A stretch of 64,000 bases of DNA from Echinarachnius parma (GCA_037951105.1 JBAMJV010001287.1:1-64000), one strand, 5' to 3'; positions 1-10,554 are shown, numbered from the stretch's first letter. Numbers and translations: made by a program. The notes: generated from the sequence alone by a model not told the origin.

Positions 1-131
1 CCCTAACATTGCTTGGCCCAATGTGTCTGGAGGTTAGTATGTTCAAGTACCTTTAGGCAACAAAAACAGAGGTCACTTCAGTACATGTGGATGAGTGACC
101 TGTATCTAGTATTGCCAAGTATTCTTTAGTA

Positions 132-170
132 TTCTTTACCTAACAGCATTAAATGCTGTTAGGTAAAGAA
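132..170. repeat. Perfect 19-bp-arm palindrome
   Basis: Arms 132-150 and 152-170 are perfect reverse complements around a single central A. It lies at the outer edge of a larger inverted-repeat element and contains the same AACAGCATT motif that recurs near 1418. It is probably a transposon terminus or hairpin. Confidence 0.7.
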
Positions 171-1428
171 AAAATCCCGGATCGATCTCGGATCGGTAGA
201 ATTCAAAATCGCTTACGAGATTCTCGGATCGGATCGGATCTCGGAAAAAAATAATATTGCAATTTGCTCTGAAAAAAATGCAGCGTTGTAGACTTATCTT
301 TCTTGTTTTATATGCCAATAATATTAACAATGTTGACGCTTTGAGGCATGCACATATCAATCTTTACAGAAAAACAGTTACAGACTATTCAGAATTAACT
401 AAGTTTCGCAAGAAAAGTATTTTTTTCGAAGTGAATTGGGCCTAGAAATCGATCGTTTGTTCAGCATCGCGCCACACATTCACAGAACTCAGCCGGCCAG
501 TCACGGGGAAACATCACATGAAAATATGCCGATCTTGGTGAGAGCCTTCAAAAAGTGGCTATAAATTAGCCTTTTTGTGATCAACACAATTTTGGTAGTC
601 TACTTACATGATAACATGGCATTTGAAAGCTGAACAGATTTTTAAAAATACCTCCAAAACAATGAAAAACTGCGCTGAATATATCGATAAATTTCCAAAG
701 CACGTTCGTGAGGGAAGGTTAAAGTAGTTACGGTACCGCCGGTAGCAGCAAGTTTTCGGGCCGCTGCACTGCTGGCATGTTTCACGCATATCTTGCTCGT
801 GTACGGGTCTTTGTTTCATACGCCGGATTCATCCGCGATCTGTTATGTATTATACATGTAGTTGTTATTTACCGATTTTTTTAGTAGTTGTTTGCATTGC
901 TTTGGGGCTCAGTTTTTTTCTGTTCAGCTTTTAAACGACATGCAATCATGTAAGTAGAATATCAAAACATTTAAACATGGTGCAAATAACCAAAATACGT
1001 ATTTTGAGCCACTTTTAGAATGCACTGGCTGATCAGCTCGATCATACAGATATTCATCTGAAGTCTCCCCGAGAGTGTCGGCCTAACTTTGTGTGCATTT
1101 CCGTCGGCAATATCGTTCAAATGACTAGCAATTTTGCGCATCCTGTTCAATTTTCGACTGCGAAAAGAATTAACGAACCAATAATTTCTCCAAAATAACC
1201 ACTCATAAAGTAAACAATATTGATTCCCCCATTCTTTATTTAAATTAAACTACTTAATGGACTGTCAAACATACACATTTTCAATTATTACTGGAGAAAA
1301 TGGGTCGGCAAAATCTTCCGATATTTTCTACAGAGAAAATTTATTTCTCGGATCCGTCTCGGATCCGGCTCAGAAGCGATTATCGCCGGGAAATCGGATC
1401 GTTCCCGGATCGGATAACAGCATTAAGT
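141..1428. mobile_element. Foldback-type element with ~100-bp degenerate inverted ends
   Basis: The segment at about 141-245, rich in CGGATCGGATC, matches the reverse complement of about 1335-1428: the shared order is AATGCTGTTA, then CCCGG and GATC-rich blocks, then AATCGCTT, then CGGATC-rich blocks. The 1.1-kb interior is AT-rich, with no convincing ORF on either strand. I infer a non-autonomous foldback DNA element. The termini are degenerate and I could not define a target-site duplication. Confidence 0.5.
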
Positions 1429-1656
1429 ATAACTTTGTTTGTTTTTTTGCCAAAATCTTTGCAGGTTAGGACTATAATAACTATATTTCACAACTTTGGG
1501 GGGAAAATGCAGTTTATTACGCTGTGATTGTTTGCTACTATTCCAGGAAGAAATAATGTTACAATTCTCTCATCTTTGGACATGCATTTTTACATCTTTT
1601 TGAACAAATAAAATATAAGTTTTAACATTGATTGATTTGTTACATGTCCATTCCAG

Positions 1657-1829
1657 GCAGGAAAGTTGATCAGGGTGTTGAAGAGTTACTGCCAAGGACC
1701 AAATCCATGCCATGAAGAGGAGGAGTTTTTCCTTTTGGCCAGGAGAGTTGCCCAGGCCCTCTGGGTACACAGCAGGGCATGCAGTGCCCACAGATGTGTG
1801 GTGCCCTTCTGCGCTTTCTTCAATCACTT
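1657..1829 (+). CDS. Gene 1 exon 1 (first recognised)
   Basis: The acceptor is CATTCCAG and the donor is GTGAGT at 1830. It encodes 57 codons, beginning AGKLIRVLKSYCQG, and ends two bases into a codon; the next exon's first G completes a Leu. It is Cys-rich and amphipathic (FFLLARRVAQALWVHS). A translation stop would follow at once without splicing, which supports the donor. Degenerate copies lie downstream at 2161-2268 and 2345-2435. Confidence 0.72.
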
Positions 1830-4800
1830 GTGAGTCAATTAAGGATGTTGTATGATGTTCATAACTTGGGGTAGAGGAGGTGGCCGGGAAGGGGGGGGAA
1901 TGCAAATTTTGAGGTGAGTTTCATGGTGAGTGTCAAGCCCTCCGCACACAGAGCCGACTCGACCCGATCCGACTGGTTTTAGGTCCGTTCAACTCAGTAT
2001 ACGTTGCCTCAGGACTCCTGTTTTACCAGTCAAGAGCCAGTTGGAGATCATTCGAGGCCGATTCATCATGTAGAATCGGCTCCGACTGAGCGAAACTGAC
2101 TCTAGCCTGACTGAAAGTCGGATCGGGTCGAGTCGGCTCAGTGTGCGGAGGGCTTAAGAGGCCTGGACAGTACTGTTGCCCAGTTCATCTGGGCGACAAC
2201 AGGGCATGATGCACTGCCTACAGATGAGTGGTGCCCTTCTGCGCTTTCTTCAATCACTTGTGAGTCAAAGGGAGATGGGTGGGGGGGAGGGGGGGAGGGG
2301 GAAGGGGAAGGGGCAGGTGGCATGCAAATGTCATGGTTTGTGCAAGAGTACAGGACAGTACTGTTGCCCAGGCCCTCTCGGTGCACAGCAAGGCATGCAC
2401 TGCCTACAGATGAGTTGTGCCATAAGCTTCTGCGCTTTATTATGCAGACATAGAAATGGGACATCCGCAATGTAGAACTTCTAGCTGTCTCAATATGGAA
2501 TCATAGGACTATCATCTTAACAAAAGATTATTCAAATATTCCTCCACCTGTATGTACTGTTGTCCATAGAGCAAGAAATTAGAGAGTGGGAAATGTGACA
2601 ATTACTTTGCTCACCTCATAGCCAAGGCTTAGAATCAGATGCGGAACATCATATGAATCCGAGAGAGATGACCTATTAAATAAATATATCTTTCTTCCTC
2701 AATATAGATAATTTTGGTGATAGCATCAGCTCATTTTTAAATACTTGATATCTACATTATTTCTTTTGTTGCTTATAAAGGTACATGTATGAACTAAATG
2801 CAGAGCTGGATTTTGACGATTGCTTCGGCCGCATGATGGCCAGAGCTCAGGTCGAGGTGCTGAGGAACATGTGTGAACTCGAGGAGTTTCAGAGGACACC
2901 AGTGAATGGAGATGAAGTTTGGGTGAGCGAATAGAATACATAGTTCCTTAGAATTGTGTGCCTGGCTGGACTGCTCCCCAGGGAGTAGAAAACATGCACT
3001 TTGTGTGCTGGATTTGATTGCAGTATGCATATCTGATTACCGGGGTAATAATATTATTGTAAAGCGCTTTTTAGAGATGATAATCATATTAGGCGCTATA
3101 ATTATATAAATCAAGAATATTATTATCAATTAAATATGCATTTATTACTTTTGCAATTAACATCTGTTCATCGCATTGTACAATTTGTAAATGAACAAAT
3201 ATAGTGACGGTTTTGGGAGCTAATTTTCATAACTTGATATTGAGGAGAGACAGCTAGGTGTTAATAACAGCAGGAGCCCACTTGTTGATGTTAAAGGAAC
3301 TACAGCGTCTACATGGCCTAATTTTCACAATTAGGCTCTCTAAATGTAATTTATCCTCCAGAAAAAGAATTTGGCAGTCATTTCTCATGAAATCAATCAA
3401 TTTTGGGATAATTAGTAAATATATAATTGTCCTGGGAACGCCCCTTTTAAATCGCCAAAATGTGACGTCATCTAAAGAACGGACTAATGAACTAAATTCT
3501 GTAGATGACGTAAGCCAATGAATTGTCAATCACATGTCAATCACGCTGCCGATTCTGGACCCTAAATGTGGGTGGGGCGTAAACTGACTGCTAAGTGAGA
3601 TTTGGAATCAGAAAATTAGTCTAAAATCACTACTGTGTTTATTTTCATGGAGTTTGTTTCGGCAGACCTATTTTACAAGTCATCAACTATGGAATAAGTG
3701 CCAAAGTACTTTGTATTCTTTAGTTCCTTTAAATATATACTTGAGTGTTGTTTTTTATCTGAAAATTTAGTATCGAGTTTTTCGCTTGGTTTTAAATCCA
3801 TGTGAGCGTGCAATTTGTGCGCTAGCTTTAATCTCTTTCACACAGTATCAAAAATTCATTCTTGGACCTCGGCCCCTTTGAACCACTTTGCTTTCCCCAG
3901 GCCCCTGACGATGAAGCCAGGGAGTATCTCATGGCTGGCCAGCCTGGCAGTGGACTAACTCCAGATGGCGCCCTCTCGAAGTTCGGTCATTTTGGTCTCA
4001 TCTCGTGCACAATGGAGCGACCGGGCTTAAAACCGACTAGTGTTGTTATAAAAAAGGTAGGTTAGATATTTAAAAAAAATGTATGGTGATCAATATCTGA
4101 AACCAGTATTTGTGCAATTTAGTTGTATAGCTATGGCAAAGGGGGATGGGAGGGGGCGCACATGCCCCCCCCCCCCCAATAAATTGTCAAAAAACATAAA
4201 AATAAAAAAATGTAAATAATAATGAAAATCAATGAGTTTCCCCCCTCCCATTCAGTTGGACCACGATACGTGATTGTTTGGTTGCATTAAAAAAAATATA
4301 TAATATCTTTATTTTTGTTTTGAAAGGTGAAATACGGTATATTGCCTTTATTGACAGCATCTTAATTCCACTCAGCAGCCCATTCCAGTACTTGTTCATA
4401 TCTTGCACTCACTGATCTTGTTTTCTTTTGTCTCTTGTATATTGCTAAACTAGAATGTAGCTGAATATTGGAAATTTATTTTTGCAACATCTTTTAAGAT
4501 CTTCAGCATTTTTTTTTTTTTTCTTTCTTTACCAGGTTTCCTACTGTCCAGAACTGGGTACTGTCCTTCGGAGATCAGCCAATCCGTGTACCTCGTCTGA
4601 TCCCGTTCTGTCTGATCTCGTCTCTACCTGTCTCTGGTATCGTCAGATCAGAGGCGACAAGCTTCTCATCTGCTCATCATACAACGACATAGGTAACAAT
4701 CAAACATGGTAATATTTGTGGTGCATTAAATTTTGCATATTTCATGCTAGATATATGGCTAACGCCAATTCTAAAACCTGCAAAAATGCATTAATAATTT

Positions 4801-7800
4801 TCAGAGTGTGTGAAGAATGAATATGAAGCATACGGTGCCTTGTGTATTGGTGCGTACATGTACATAATGTGTGGTAATCGAATGAGTGTATTAACTCTGG
4901 TTTTGAATGCATGCAGTTCCTGTCCACATTTATAACATGGGTAGAATAATCTCTGCATTCTGATTGGTCAATTAGCCAGTCCTGGTTTAACATTTGTTTA
5001 ATTTTATGTCTTTGTTTTCTTCAGGAATGACTTTCTCGCAGTATAAAACCTCCAGTGAACAGACGAGAATGAACCTTTTCCTCCAGGCCGTGCAAGCCGC
5101 CGTCAGCTTACATGAACATGGCATTATCTACCTCAACTGGAAATGTGAGTTTGTGTCTAAAATTTGAAAAGATTTGATGAAAAATGATCAGGAACCCCAT
5201 AAGATATCAGTGCTCATTAATGATAATGATAAAATATTAGTCAATTTGTAAGAATAATCTCTAGTTTTTGGGAACTTCTTATATTACCTAAAAATGTTGA
5301 TTTTGTCTCCTTTTCTTTTGATGTACTACCTTGTTTTAAATCACATTAGTTTATATTGCTTGTCAAAGTTTATGTTGCCTAAATTTATTGACATTTTGTT
5401 TACATATTTGTGAAATTCTACAAATAAAAGTTGATATGGTTAAACAAAAGTTATAAAATGTCATTGTTTTATTTTTATTTTTGTATTATTATGTAATCTT
5501 TAAATTTTTTTTTTTTTTTTACAGTGGATCACATTTTCTGGTCCCCCAGCAAGCGTTCTGTCAAGCTATGCAATCTGAGCTGTGCAGTGCAGCTTTCACC
5601 GGACGATTCACAGCCGCAAACACTGACGAGCGATGACTGTGACCAGGGCAGACTACCAGATCGTGTTAGGAAGAGTCTTGATCCAAGAATAGCACCACCT
5701 GAGGTTAGCGCTTAATTTTCCTAGTCAACTATTTCATTGTCTGACAGATCTTTAAATATACCTTGTCAGGCACACAAATGCATGTTTCAATTGGTCATGT
5801 ATCCTGTCTTAATTGTTGGTACGGTCCAAACCTGCACAATTATCTTGTGCCCCTGGAAAGTGCCTGGATCCAAGTATAACACCAATCTATACTACTAAAA
5901 GAGGAGCTAGCTCTGTCTGTTTGTCTGTCCGGCTATGCAAATCGCTATGCCTTGAGGTATGGCCCTCATTTTTCAGGTGACGATTGCTACTACCTTTAGG
6001 GAGGTAATGGTGAAATGGTATCATATTACATCAAACGGAAGTTGATTTGTTTGGCTCTTTTGAGTCTGGATGATTGTATTTTGTCATGGTGGTTTTGGAA
6101 GGATCTCAAAATAATTAAAGGTGAATGGCAGTAGTGGGAAACGCCCCACACCCTAAAAATGAAATGTGCGCTCTTATTACCAACCATGTGAAAGAATATA
6201 ATTTTACTAATATGGGATAATACAAATTTGGCCAAGAAACGGCCTACTAATTGATATATTTGCAAAGTTATAAATTGATCTACTGCGGATTGATAGTGCC
6301 AACGCGGAATCGTGCATACGGCACGTGCAAATGACCGCGTGCGTAACACTAGGTGTTCACTATACAGGCTTGTCCCCAGCTTGTCGATATCTCCAGCCCG
6401 AGCGCTAGCAGCGCGAACAGGTGCGAACGGGCGGTGGATTTATACATTTCACCGGCGGGTATTGGATTTCTTCCGATATTTTTTTCTGTATTAAACAATG
6501 CTTAGATTTGGATTTTACCACACAAGCCCTATTTAAATACTTATTCAACAATATTGATCAATATAGATGTTTTCGGCTACTTTCCGAAAACTGGTATCAG
6601 GCGTTAACTGTATTTTATCGAGTGGGGGCGCTAGACCAGAAACCGTTGGGTGCGTGGTAGTATTTTGTGAATCGCCGAGGCGAGATGATCGCAATGTTTT
6701 GTATATCACGTGCCACAGGCACGGGTCCTCCAGTGTTATTCAAAAGAAACAGCACCCTGCACCTTGCACAGCTAGATGTTTGTCACCTTGAAAAATTAAA
6801 AAAATTGAATGATTTTATTTTGTTTTTATTTCAATTCTATGTATAATTTTGTTTTTGTTTTTATTTTGGAGCTGGAAAGAGGTGTAAAATATATAGAACA
6901 AAGGTGACCAGAGTACATAGACCGACTTGTCAGTTGAGAAGCCTGCAATTACCTTTTTTAGTGGTTTTGTTTATTTTGGTCTGAAAGCGTTATTTATGCA
7001 CCAACATAAAAAAAAGAATAAAGAGAAGAAAGAAAAAAAAAAGAAAAAAAATTAATTATATTGATTTATTGGCGAAAATATTCAAAATGAATGAACTGCC
7101 AATTTATAACAAACAACAACAAGCTCTTATTTTACATAGACCCATCAAATTGATCATTGCCACACCCCGGGGGGGGGGGGGGGGTCTGTCCTCATAGAAA
7201 GGGGGGTATCATGCGTGACCAAGGACTTGCCAAAAGCACCCTAAACGAGTATTTGCGTGGTGCAAAAAATACAGCCTAAGTAAGTATGATTATCGGTAAT
7301 TTGATACCCTAAGCAAGTAATCAATTTTTTGTAAACCCCTAAGCAAGTATTTTTGATACCCTAAGCAAGTAATCAATTTTTTGTAACCCCCTAAGCAAGT
7401 TATAACTATTTTTGATACCCTAAGCAAGTAATCAATTTTTTGTAAACCCCTAAGCAAGTCATAACTGTATATTTGATACCCTAAGCAAGTAATCTTTTTT
7501 TTGTAAACCCCTATTAAAAGCAAGTGATAACTATTTTTGATACCCTAAGCAAGTAAGCTGAGTTTTTGAGACCCTAAACGAGTAATTCATCTTTTTGAGA
7601 CCCTAAACGAGTAATTTATCAGCCTTAAAAAGATACCCTTTTTCCTGATTTTGGGTGATTTTGAGACCCTATTTGAGATACTCGAGTATCTCGCCTGATC
7701 GTAAAAAAACACCCTAATTACTCGTTTTCTTGGTCACGCATGATACCCCCCTTTCAATGAGGACAGACCCCCCCGCCCCCCCCCCCCCCCCCCCCCCCCC

Positions 7801-8086
7801 CCGGGTGCCACACACAATGATAAACTAGATTTGTATAATTATGCTCTTACGAATCTGCACAATTAAATTCTGTAAAAAAAAGAATGGTTCTATTTTTGCA
7901 TTAACATGTATTTTTTTTCTTTTGCTAGGTGCTAGAAGGAGGACGAGTTTCCAGGCAGTCTGATACCTGGGGTCTGGGCTGCCTGCTGTATCAGTTGGAA
8001 CACAATGGATGCCTCCCATACCCACAACTCAAGCATCACAGTGATGAGCGCATCATCCAAATGGTATGACATGCTATTGATGATGA

Positions 8087-8130
<44 letters not shown>

Positions 8131-8144
8131 AATGATGATGCTAT

Positions 8145-8176
<32 letters not shown>

Positions 8177-8377
8177 CTATTGATGATGATGATGATGATG
8201 GTGATGATGGTGATGGTGATGATGATGATGATGGGGATGGTGATGATGATGATGGGGATGGTGATGATGATGATGATGATGGGGATGGTGATGGTGATGA
8301 TGATGATGATGATGTTATTGATGATGATGGTGGTGATGATGATGAAGATGATGATGGTGATGAAGATGATGCTATTG

Positions 8378-8451
<74 letters not shown>

Positions 8452-10254
8452 AATAATGATGGTGATGATGATGATGATGATGATGATATATAATTTTGTC
8501 TTCTAATTACATGTATTGACCAAAGGCTGTAATTCACAGAGGAGATTTATGTTAACCATGGTTTACATAAGCCCTGGGGGTGGTGGGGGGTGGGGTGGGA
8601 TGGGGGTGGGATGTTTGGTAGAACACCCTCTTTTCTAAATACAAATAAAATATATTTTTCCAGCTCAATTTCTTGTTCCGGATACCCCCAAAATCCTAAA
8701 TATCGGCTGTTCCGAAGACCCCTCAAATCCTAAATATCAGCCGTTCCGGCCGTTCCGGCCGTTCTGCTGGGTTCGCTGGTCCCCCCTGGAACCCTGGGGA
8801 GGCACATACCTACCCCAAATTTGGTGAAGTGCGTACCCCACCCCCCCCCCCCCCCCCCCCACCCCTTCCTCACCCCCTCCTCACCCCGACATTAACATCC
8901 TGTGTGAATTCCAGCCAAATAGTTTATTGGCAGTTGGTCTATGCATGCAAGTCTGATTGGTTTATGTTTCATTGGGCCTGGCATATGATACCTGAATCCT
9001 GAATGCCTGATTGAGTCCTACCATGGAGATACATATTTACTACACCCGAGTGGAGTGCAGCATTGTTTGTTTGCTTAATCTTTATTCCAGTTCATTGAAA
9101 ATACAACATCATGAAATATATAACATGCAATAATATAGAAGTACAGGATTCAAACAGAAGAAAAAACATTGACAATTTTACATTATCTTCATAGGACAAA
9201 ATGAACATATAGGCTTGCAAAAATGAATTGAAAATGAGATGTATGTGAAAAGCCAAGGGTAGGCTTGTTGAAGCCAGTGTATATGTTCGGACATTATACA
9301 AACATTAAATTATATTATAGTCTGACTTATATATATCTTGTTAAAGGGATAGTACAGTTTTGGTAAGGCTGAACTTTAGTAACCAAACCTGGACAGTAAC
9401 GTTATAAACTAATAGTTATAACTCTACCATGCTCGAAAGGTATACAAAATTACAAACGACTAAGTAAAAAGCCTGTTATCATTCAAAAAGAGCCATTAAA
9501 ACACAAGAGGGCGCTTTCTAAAAAGGCATTGGTTTCAACCATTTTTCATACAAAATTATGCATGTGATGTTTTATTGAAATAATGATTAAACAACAACTA
9601 TTTAAAAAACGCTTTTGAAATTTTTGAAAAAGTGCAAGCATTTTTTTAATTTTTTGAAAAAAATCATCTAATTATTTGGGCCCCAAATAATTATAGGATC
9701 AGATATATTTATTGATATTTCAGCCGTTTCTGGGTCGATTTTGACCAAATAAAGTTTATTCTGCCATTAAAATTGCATGTTCTCTCAAATTCGACACTCA
9801 GTTTTTCATTACCTCACAAAAAATTGTGATGTGCAGCGTCCTCTCTACCAAAACTAAACTACCCCTTTAACTCCTAACGTGCAAAGCTTGCATTTTTGCG
9901 AGTTATATACACACAAATGTCATAGAGCATTAAAACCCCTGGCACGTTAAGAGTTAATAAAGGACTTAAGAATTGGGGAATATATCTCAGTTACAAACTC
10001 AGGGTCTGATGATCATGTTACAGTCACATGCACCTTCACTTTACAATGTCAAATTTGTGTCTTTTCAGAGGAAGGACGACGAGCAGTATGCTGTTCCCAA
10101 GGAGCCCTTGCGTCGGGATATAACAGAGCTTGTGTGGCATGTAGACCAGGCCCAGCGAAAGCTGCCAGCGGAGCTACCGGAACTAATTCAGAGAAGTGAC
10201 GACATGGAAAAGCTATTTGAATGCCCTGCCACTTGTAATCAGGGCGTAATGTAG
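1657..10254 (+). CDS. Gene 1: predicted pseudokinase, 8 exons, 5' partial
   Basis: Joining 1657-1829, 2781-2922, 3901-4056, 4536-4692, 5025-5144, 5525-5703, 7929-8063 and 10069-10254 gives 415 residues plus a stop. Every junction is GT-AG and phase-consistent. Numbering from 1657: residues 1-125 match no domain I know. K132-F-G134-H-F-G137 resembles the Gly-rich loop and V154-I-K156 the beta-3 VxIK lysine. The catalytic-loop HRD is Y245-L-N247, the usual metal-binding Asn is H252, and DFG is N266-L-S268. The APE region (A306-P-P-E309) and D321-T-W-G-L-G326 are conserved. Loss of both catalytic Asp residues predicts a catalytically dead kinase fold acting as scaffold or allosteric partner (inference). 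No signal peptide or membrane segment is visible in this part. The initiator Met and first exon(s) were not found. The family is unrecognised; WDR81/lvsG-type BEACH pseudokinases were considered, but no BEACH motif is seen. Confidence 0.82.
1935..2155. mobile_element. 221-bp MITE with ~40-bp terminal inverted repeats
   Basis: The left end (AAGCCCTCCGCACACAGAGC onward) is the reverse complement of the right end (to GTGCGGAGGGCTT), with one mismatch over about 40 bp. The interior is non-coding. It sits in intron 1 between the exon and its first degenerate copy. It is probably a non-autonomous DNA transposon of unknown superfamily. Confidence 0.8.
2161..2268 (+). pseudogene. Decayed copy of gene 1 exon 1
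   Basis: It matches about 1725-1840, including the same GTGAGTCAA donor. In the gene 1 frame it starts V-A-Q but then diverges through indels, so it would encode a different peptide. It lies in intron 1 and is probably a tandem-duplication relic. Use as an alternative exon cannot be excluded because a donor-like site is retained. Confidence 0.6.
2345..2435 (+). pseudogene. Second decayed copy of gene 1 exon 1
   Basis: It repeats the block TTGCCCAGGCCCTC through CTTCTGCGCTTT, closer to the original at its start but with an in-frame TGA and the donor region lost. A poly(G)-rich stretch (2280-2315) separates it from the previous copy. Confidence 0.55.
2781..2922 (+). CDS. Gene 1 exon 2
   Basis: The acceptor is GCTTATAAAG and the donor is GTGAGC at 2923. 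The first base completes a Leu codon. The exon then encodes 47 codons, including ELDFDDCFGRMMARAQVEVL and ending in DEVW at phase 0. It is acidic and likely helical, and I recognise no domain. Confidence 0.78.
3040..3120 (+). repeat. SINE tail-like fragment
   Basis: A GTAAAGCGCTTTTTAG stretch followed by AGGCGCTATAATTATATAAA and an ATTATTATT-rich tail resembles the 3' body of tRNA-derived SINEs common in marine invertebrates. No Pol III head is visible, so it would be truncated. Confidence 0.4.
3291..3732. mobile_element. MITE with TTAAAGGAACTA ends, ~440 bp
   Basis: The left end TTAAAGGAACTACAG and the right end CTTTAGTTCCTTTAA are inverted repeats with one mismatch in 15. The interior contains two TGACGTCA/GATGACGT-like stretches and no convincing ORF. 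The TTAA at both edges resembles the larger MITE family at 9341 and elsewhere, suggesting a similar target preference. Confidence 0.62.
3901..4056 (+). CDS. Gene 1 exon 3: Gly-loop and VxIK lysine
   Basis: I chose the acceptor TTGCTTTCCCCAG at 3900 because it keeps phase 0 from exon 2. The upstream AG at 3845 would run into a stop in that phase. The 52 codons include SKFGHFGLI (Gly-rich-loop-like) and TSVVIKK (beta-3 lysine). The donor is GTAGGT at 4057. Confidence 0.8.
4057..4535. other. Gene 1 intron 3, low complexity
   Basis: It contains a poly(C) run (about 4166-4178), A-rich and T-rich stretches and the polypyrimidine tract before exon 4. I see no other feature. Confidence 0.6.
4536..4692 (+). 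CDS. Gene 1 exon 4: kinase N-lobe
   Basis: The acceptor follows a T-rich tract ending TTTACCAG. The 52 codons begin VSYCPELGTVLRRSANP and end SSYNDI plus one base. The stretch LLICSSYNDI probably corresponds to the hinge strand. I cannot assign an alpha-C glutamate with confidence. The donor is GTAACA at 4693. Confidence 0.8.
5025..5144 (+). CDS. Gene 1 exon 5: alpha-E helix and degenerate HRD
   Basis: The acceptor is TTTTCTTCAG and phase 1 is consistent (GGA across the junction). It encodes FLQAVQAAVSLHEHGII followed by Y-L-N where active kinases have H-R-D. The donor is GTGAGT at 5145. Confidence 0.85.
5525..5703 (+). CDS. Gene 1 exon 6: degenerate DFG and activation segment
   Basis: The acceptor follows a long T tract ending ACAG. 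Across the junction the protein reads W-K-L-D-H-I-F, the position of the catalytic-loop Lys-x-x-x-Asn; His replaces Asn. VKLCNLSCAV replaces the usual xKxxDFG. The activation segment is long and acidic, rich in D, S and T, and ends with conserved A-P-P-E. Confidence 0.86.
5704..7165. other. Gene 1 intron 6, proximal part
   Basis: No gene is seen. Near 5895-5990 a stretch beginning TATACTACTAAAAGAGG followed by CTGTCTGTTTGTCTGTCC resembles Helitron/Helentron-type ends of other invertebrates, at low confidence. The stretch 6990-7060 is A-rich, and the remainder is unassigned AT-rich sequence. Confidence 0.35.
7160..7810. mobile_element. Foldback element with poly(G)/poly(C) ends around a tandem array
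   Basis: The left end (poly(G), then TCTGTCCTCAT, then GGGGGGTATCATGCGTGACC) is the inverted complement of the right end (GGTCACGCATGATACCCCCC, then ATGAGGACAGA, then poly(C)). Between 7270 and 7640 lie about ten direct repeats of the type GATACCCTAAGCAAGTAATC with a TTTTTTGTAAACCCCTAAGC spacer. It is in gene 1 intron 6. The minus-strand ORF across the array is only the repeat translated. Confidence 0.78.
7929..8063 (+). CDS. Gene 1 exon 7: C-lobe, DxWxxG helix
   Basis: The 45 codons are phase 0 at both ends. VLEGGRVSRQSDTWGLGCLL matches the alpha-F DxWxxG region of protein kinases, which anchors the whole gene as a kinase fold. The donor is GTATGA at 8064, only about 15 bp before a long (GAT)n tract. 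Confidence 0.88.
8078..8491 (+). repeat. (GAT)n microsatellite, ~410 bp
   Basis: Trinucleotide GAT repeat with GGT, GCT and AAT interruptions. It produces long poly-Asp, poly-Met and (on the minus strand) poly-Ser open frames that are not genes. It starts about 15 bp after the donor of gene 1 exon 7. Confidence 0.97.
8571..8890. repeat. G-rich and C-rich low-complexity region
   Basis: It contains a GGGGTGG-rich run, a duplicated CCTAAATATCGGC/TTCCG block (about 8690-8750), three consecutive GCCGTTCCG-type units (about 8739-8765) and a poly(C) tract (about 8837-8860). It may be a decayed transposon end. I see no coding signal. Confidence 0.6.
9341..9870 (-). mobile_element. MITE family A, full-length copy
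   Basis: The ends TTAAAGGGATAGTACAGTTT and AAACTACCCCTTTAA are inverted repeats. Interior hallmarks are shared with at least nine other copies in the window: AGGGCGCT near one end, CAGAAACGGCTGAAATATC (here reverse complemented), GGGCCC-centred palindrome, and ATGGTTGAAACC. About 530 bp, no ORF. TTAA at both edges is compatible with a TTAA or TA target (inference). Confidence 0.85.
10069..10254 (+). CDS. Gene 1 exon 8 (terminal)
   Basis: The acceptor is TGTCTTTTCAG. It encodes 61 codons ending AELPELIQRSDDMEKLFECP and ten further residues, then TAG at 10252-10254. It forms the kinase C-lobe end and tail. Its last ~90 bp recur in decayed form three times downstream. Confidence 0.83.
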   Translation, partial: RKDDEQYAVPKEPLRRDITELVWHVDQAQRKLPAELPELIQRSDDMEKLFECPATCNQGVM

Positions 10255-10309
10255 TTTATCCCAAACTACCTTAGAACTTTTTCGAGACTAGTTTTTATAA
10301 CAAGTCAAC

Positions 10310-10425
10310 TTGCGGATCTACCGGAACTCATTCAGAGAAGTGACTACATGGAAGAGCTGTTTGCATGCCCTGCCACTATGAAGTAACCAGGGCGTAATGT
10401 GCGTAGTTTAATATCCCAAACCTTT
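10310..10425 (+). pseudogene. Copy 1 of the gene 1 terminal-exon tail
   Basis: It repeats about 10165-10270 closely: D-L-P-E-L-I-Q-R-S-D-Y-M-E-E-L-F-A-C-P-A-T-M-K then a stop. It is in the 3' flank with no splice site preserved. It is probably a tandem duplication of the coding end plus early 3' UTR (a CCCAAACT block is also repeated). Confidence 0.75.
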
Positions 10426-10477
10426 GAAATCTTTAACATGTTCAAGACTTGTTTTTTTAATTTGTTGTAACAAGTCA

Positions 10478-10545
10478 ACTTCCAGATCTACTGGAGCTCA
10501 TTCAGAAAAGTTAATTACCACAACGAAGGGCCAAGTAATAGGGGC
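10478..10545 (+). pseudogene. Copy 2 of the gene 1 terminal-exon tail
   Basis: It matches GATCTACTGGAGCTCATTCA and following bases of the previous copy, then diverges with an early stop. It is shorter and more decayed. Confidence 0.6.
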
Positions 10546-10554
10546 TTTTTAGCA

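Noticed and set aside
3862-3900. Extension of gene 1 exon 3 upstream from the AG at 3845
   Set aside because: In the phase dictated by exon 2 this extension hits a stop; the AG at 3900 has a better tract and keeps frame.
8005-8537. Poly-Asp (+), poly-Met (+) and poly-Ser (-) ORFs
   Set aside because: All are translations of the GAT microsatellite behind the exon 7 donor; no independent coding signal.
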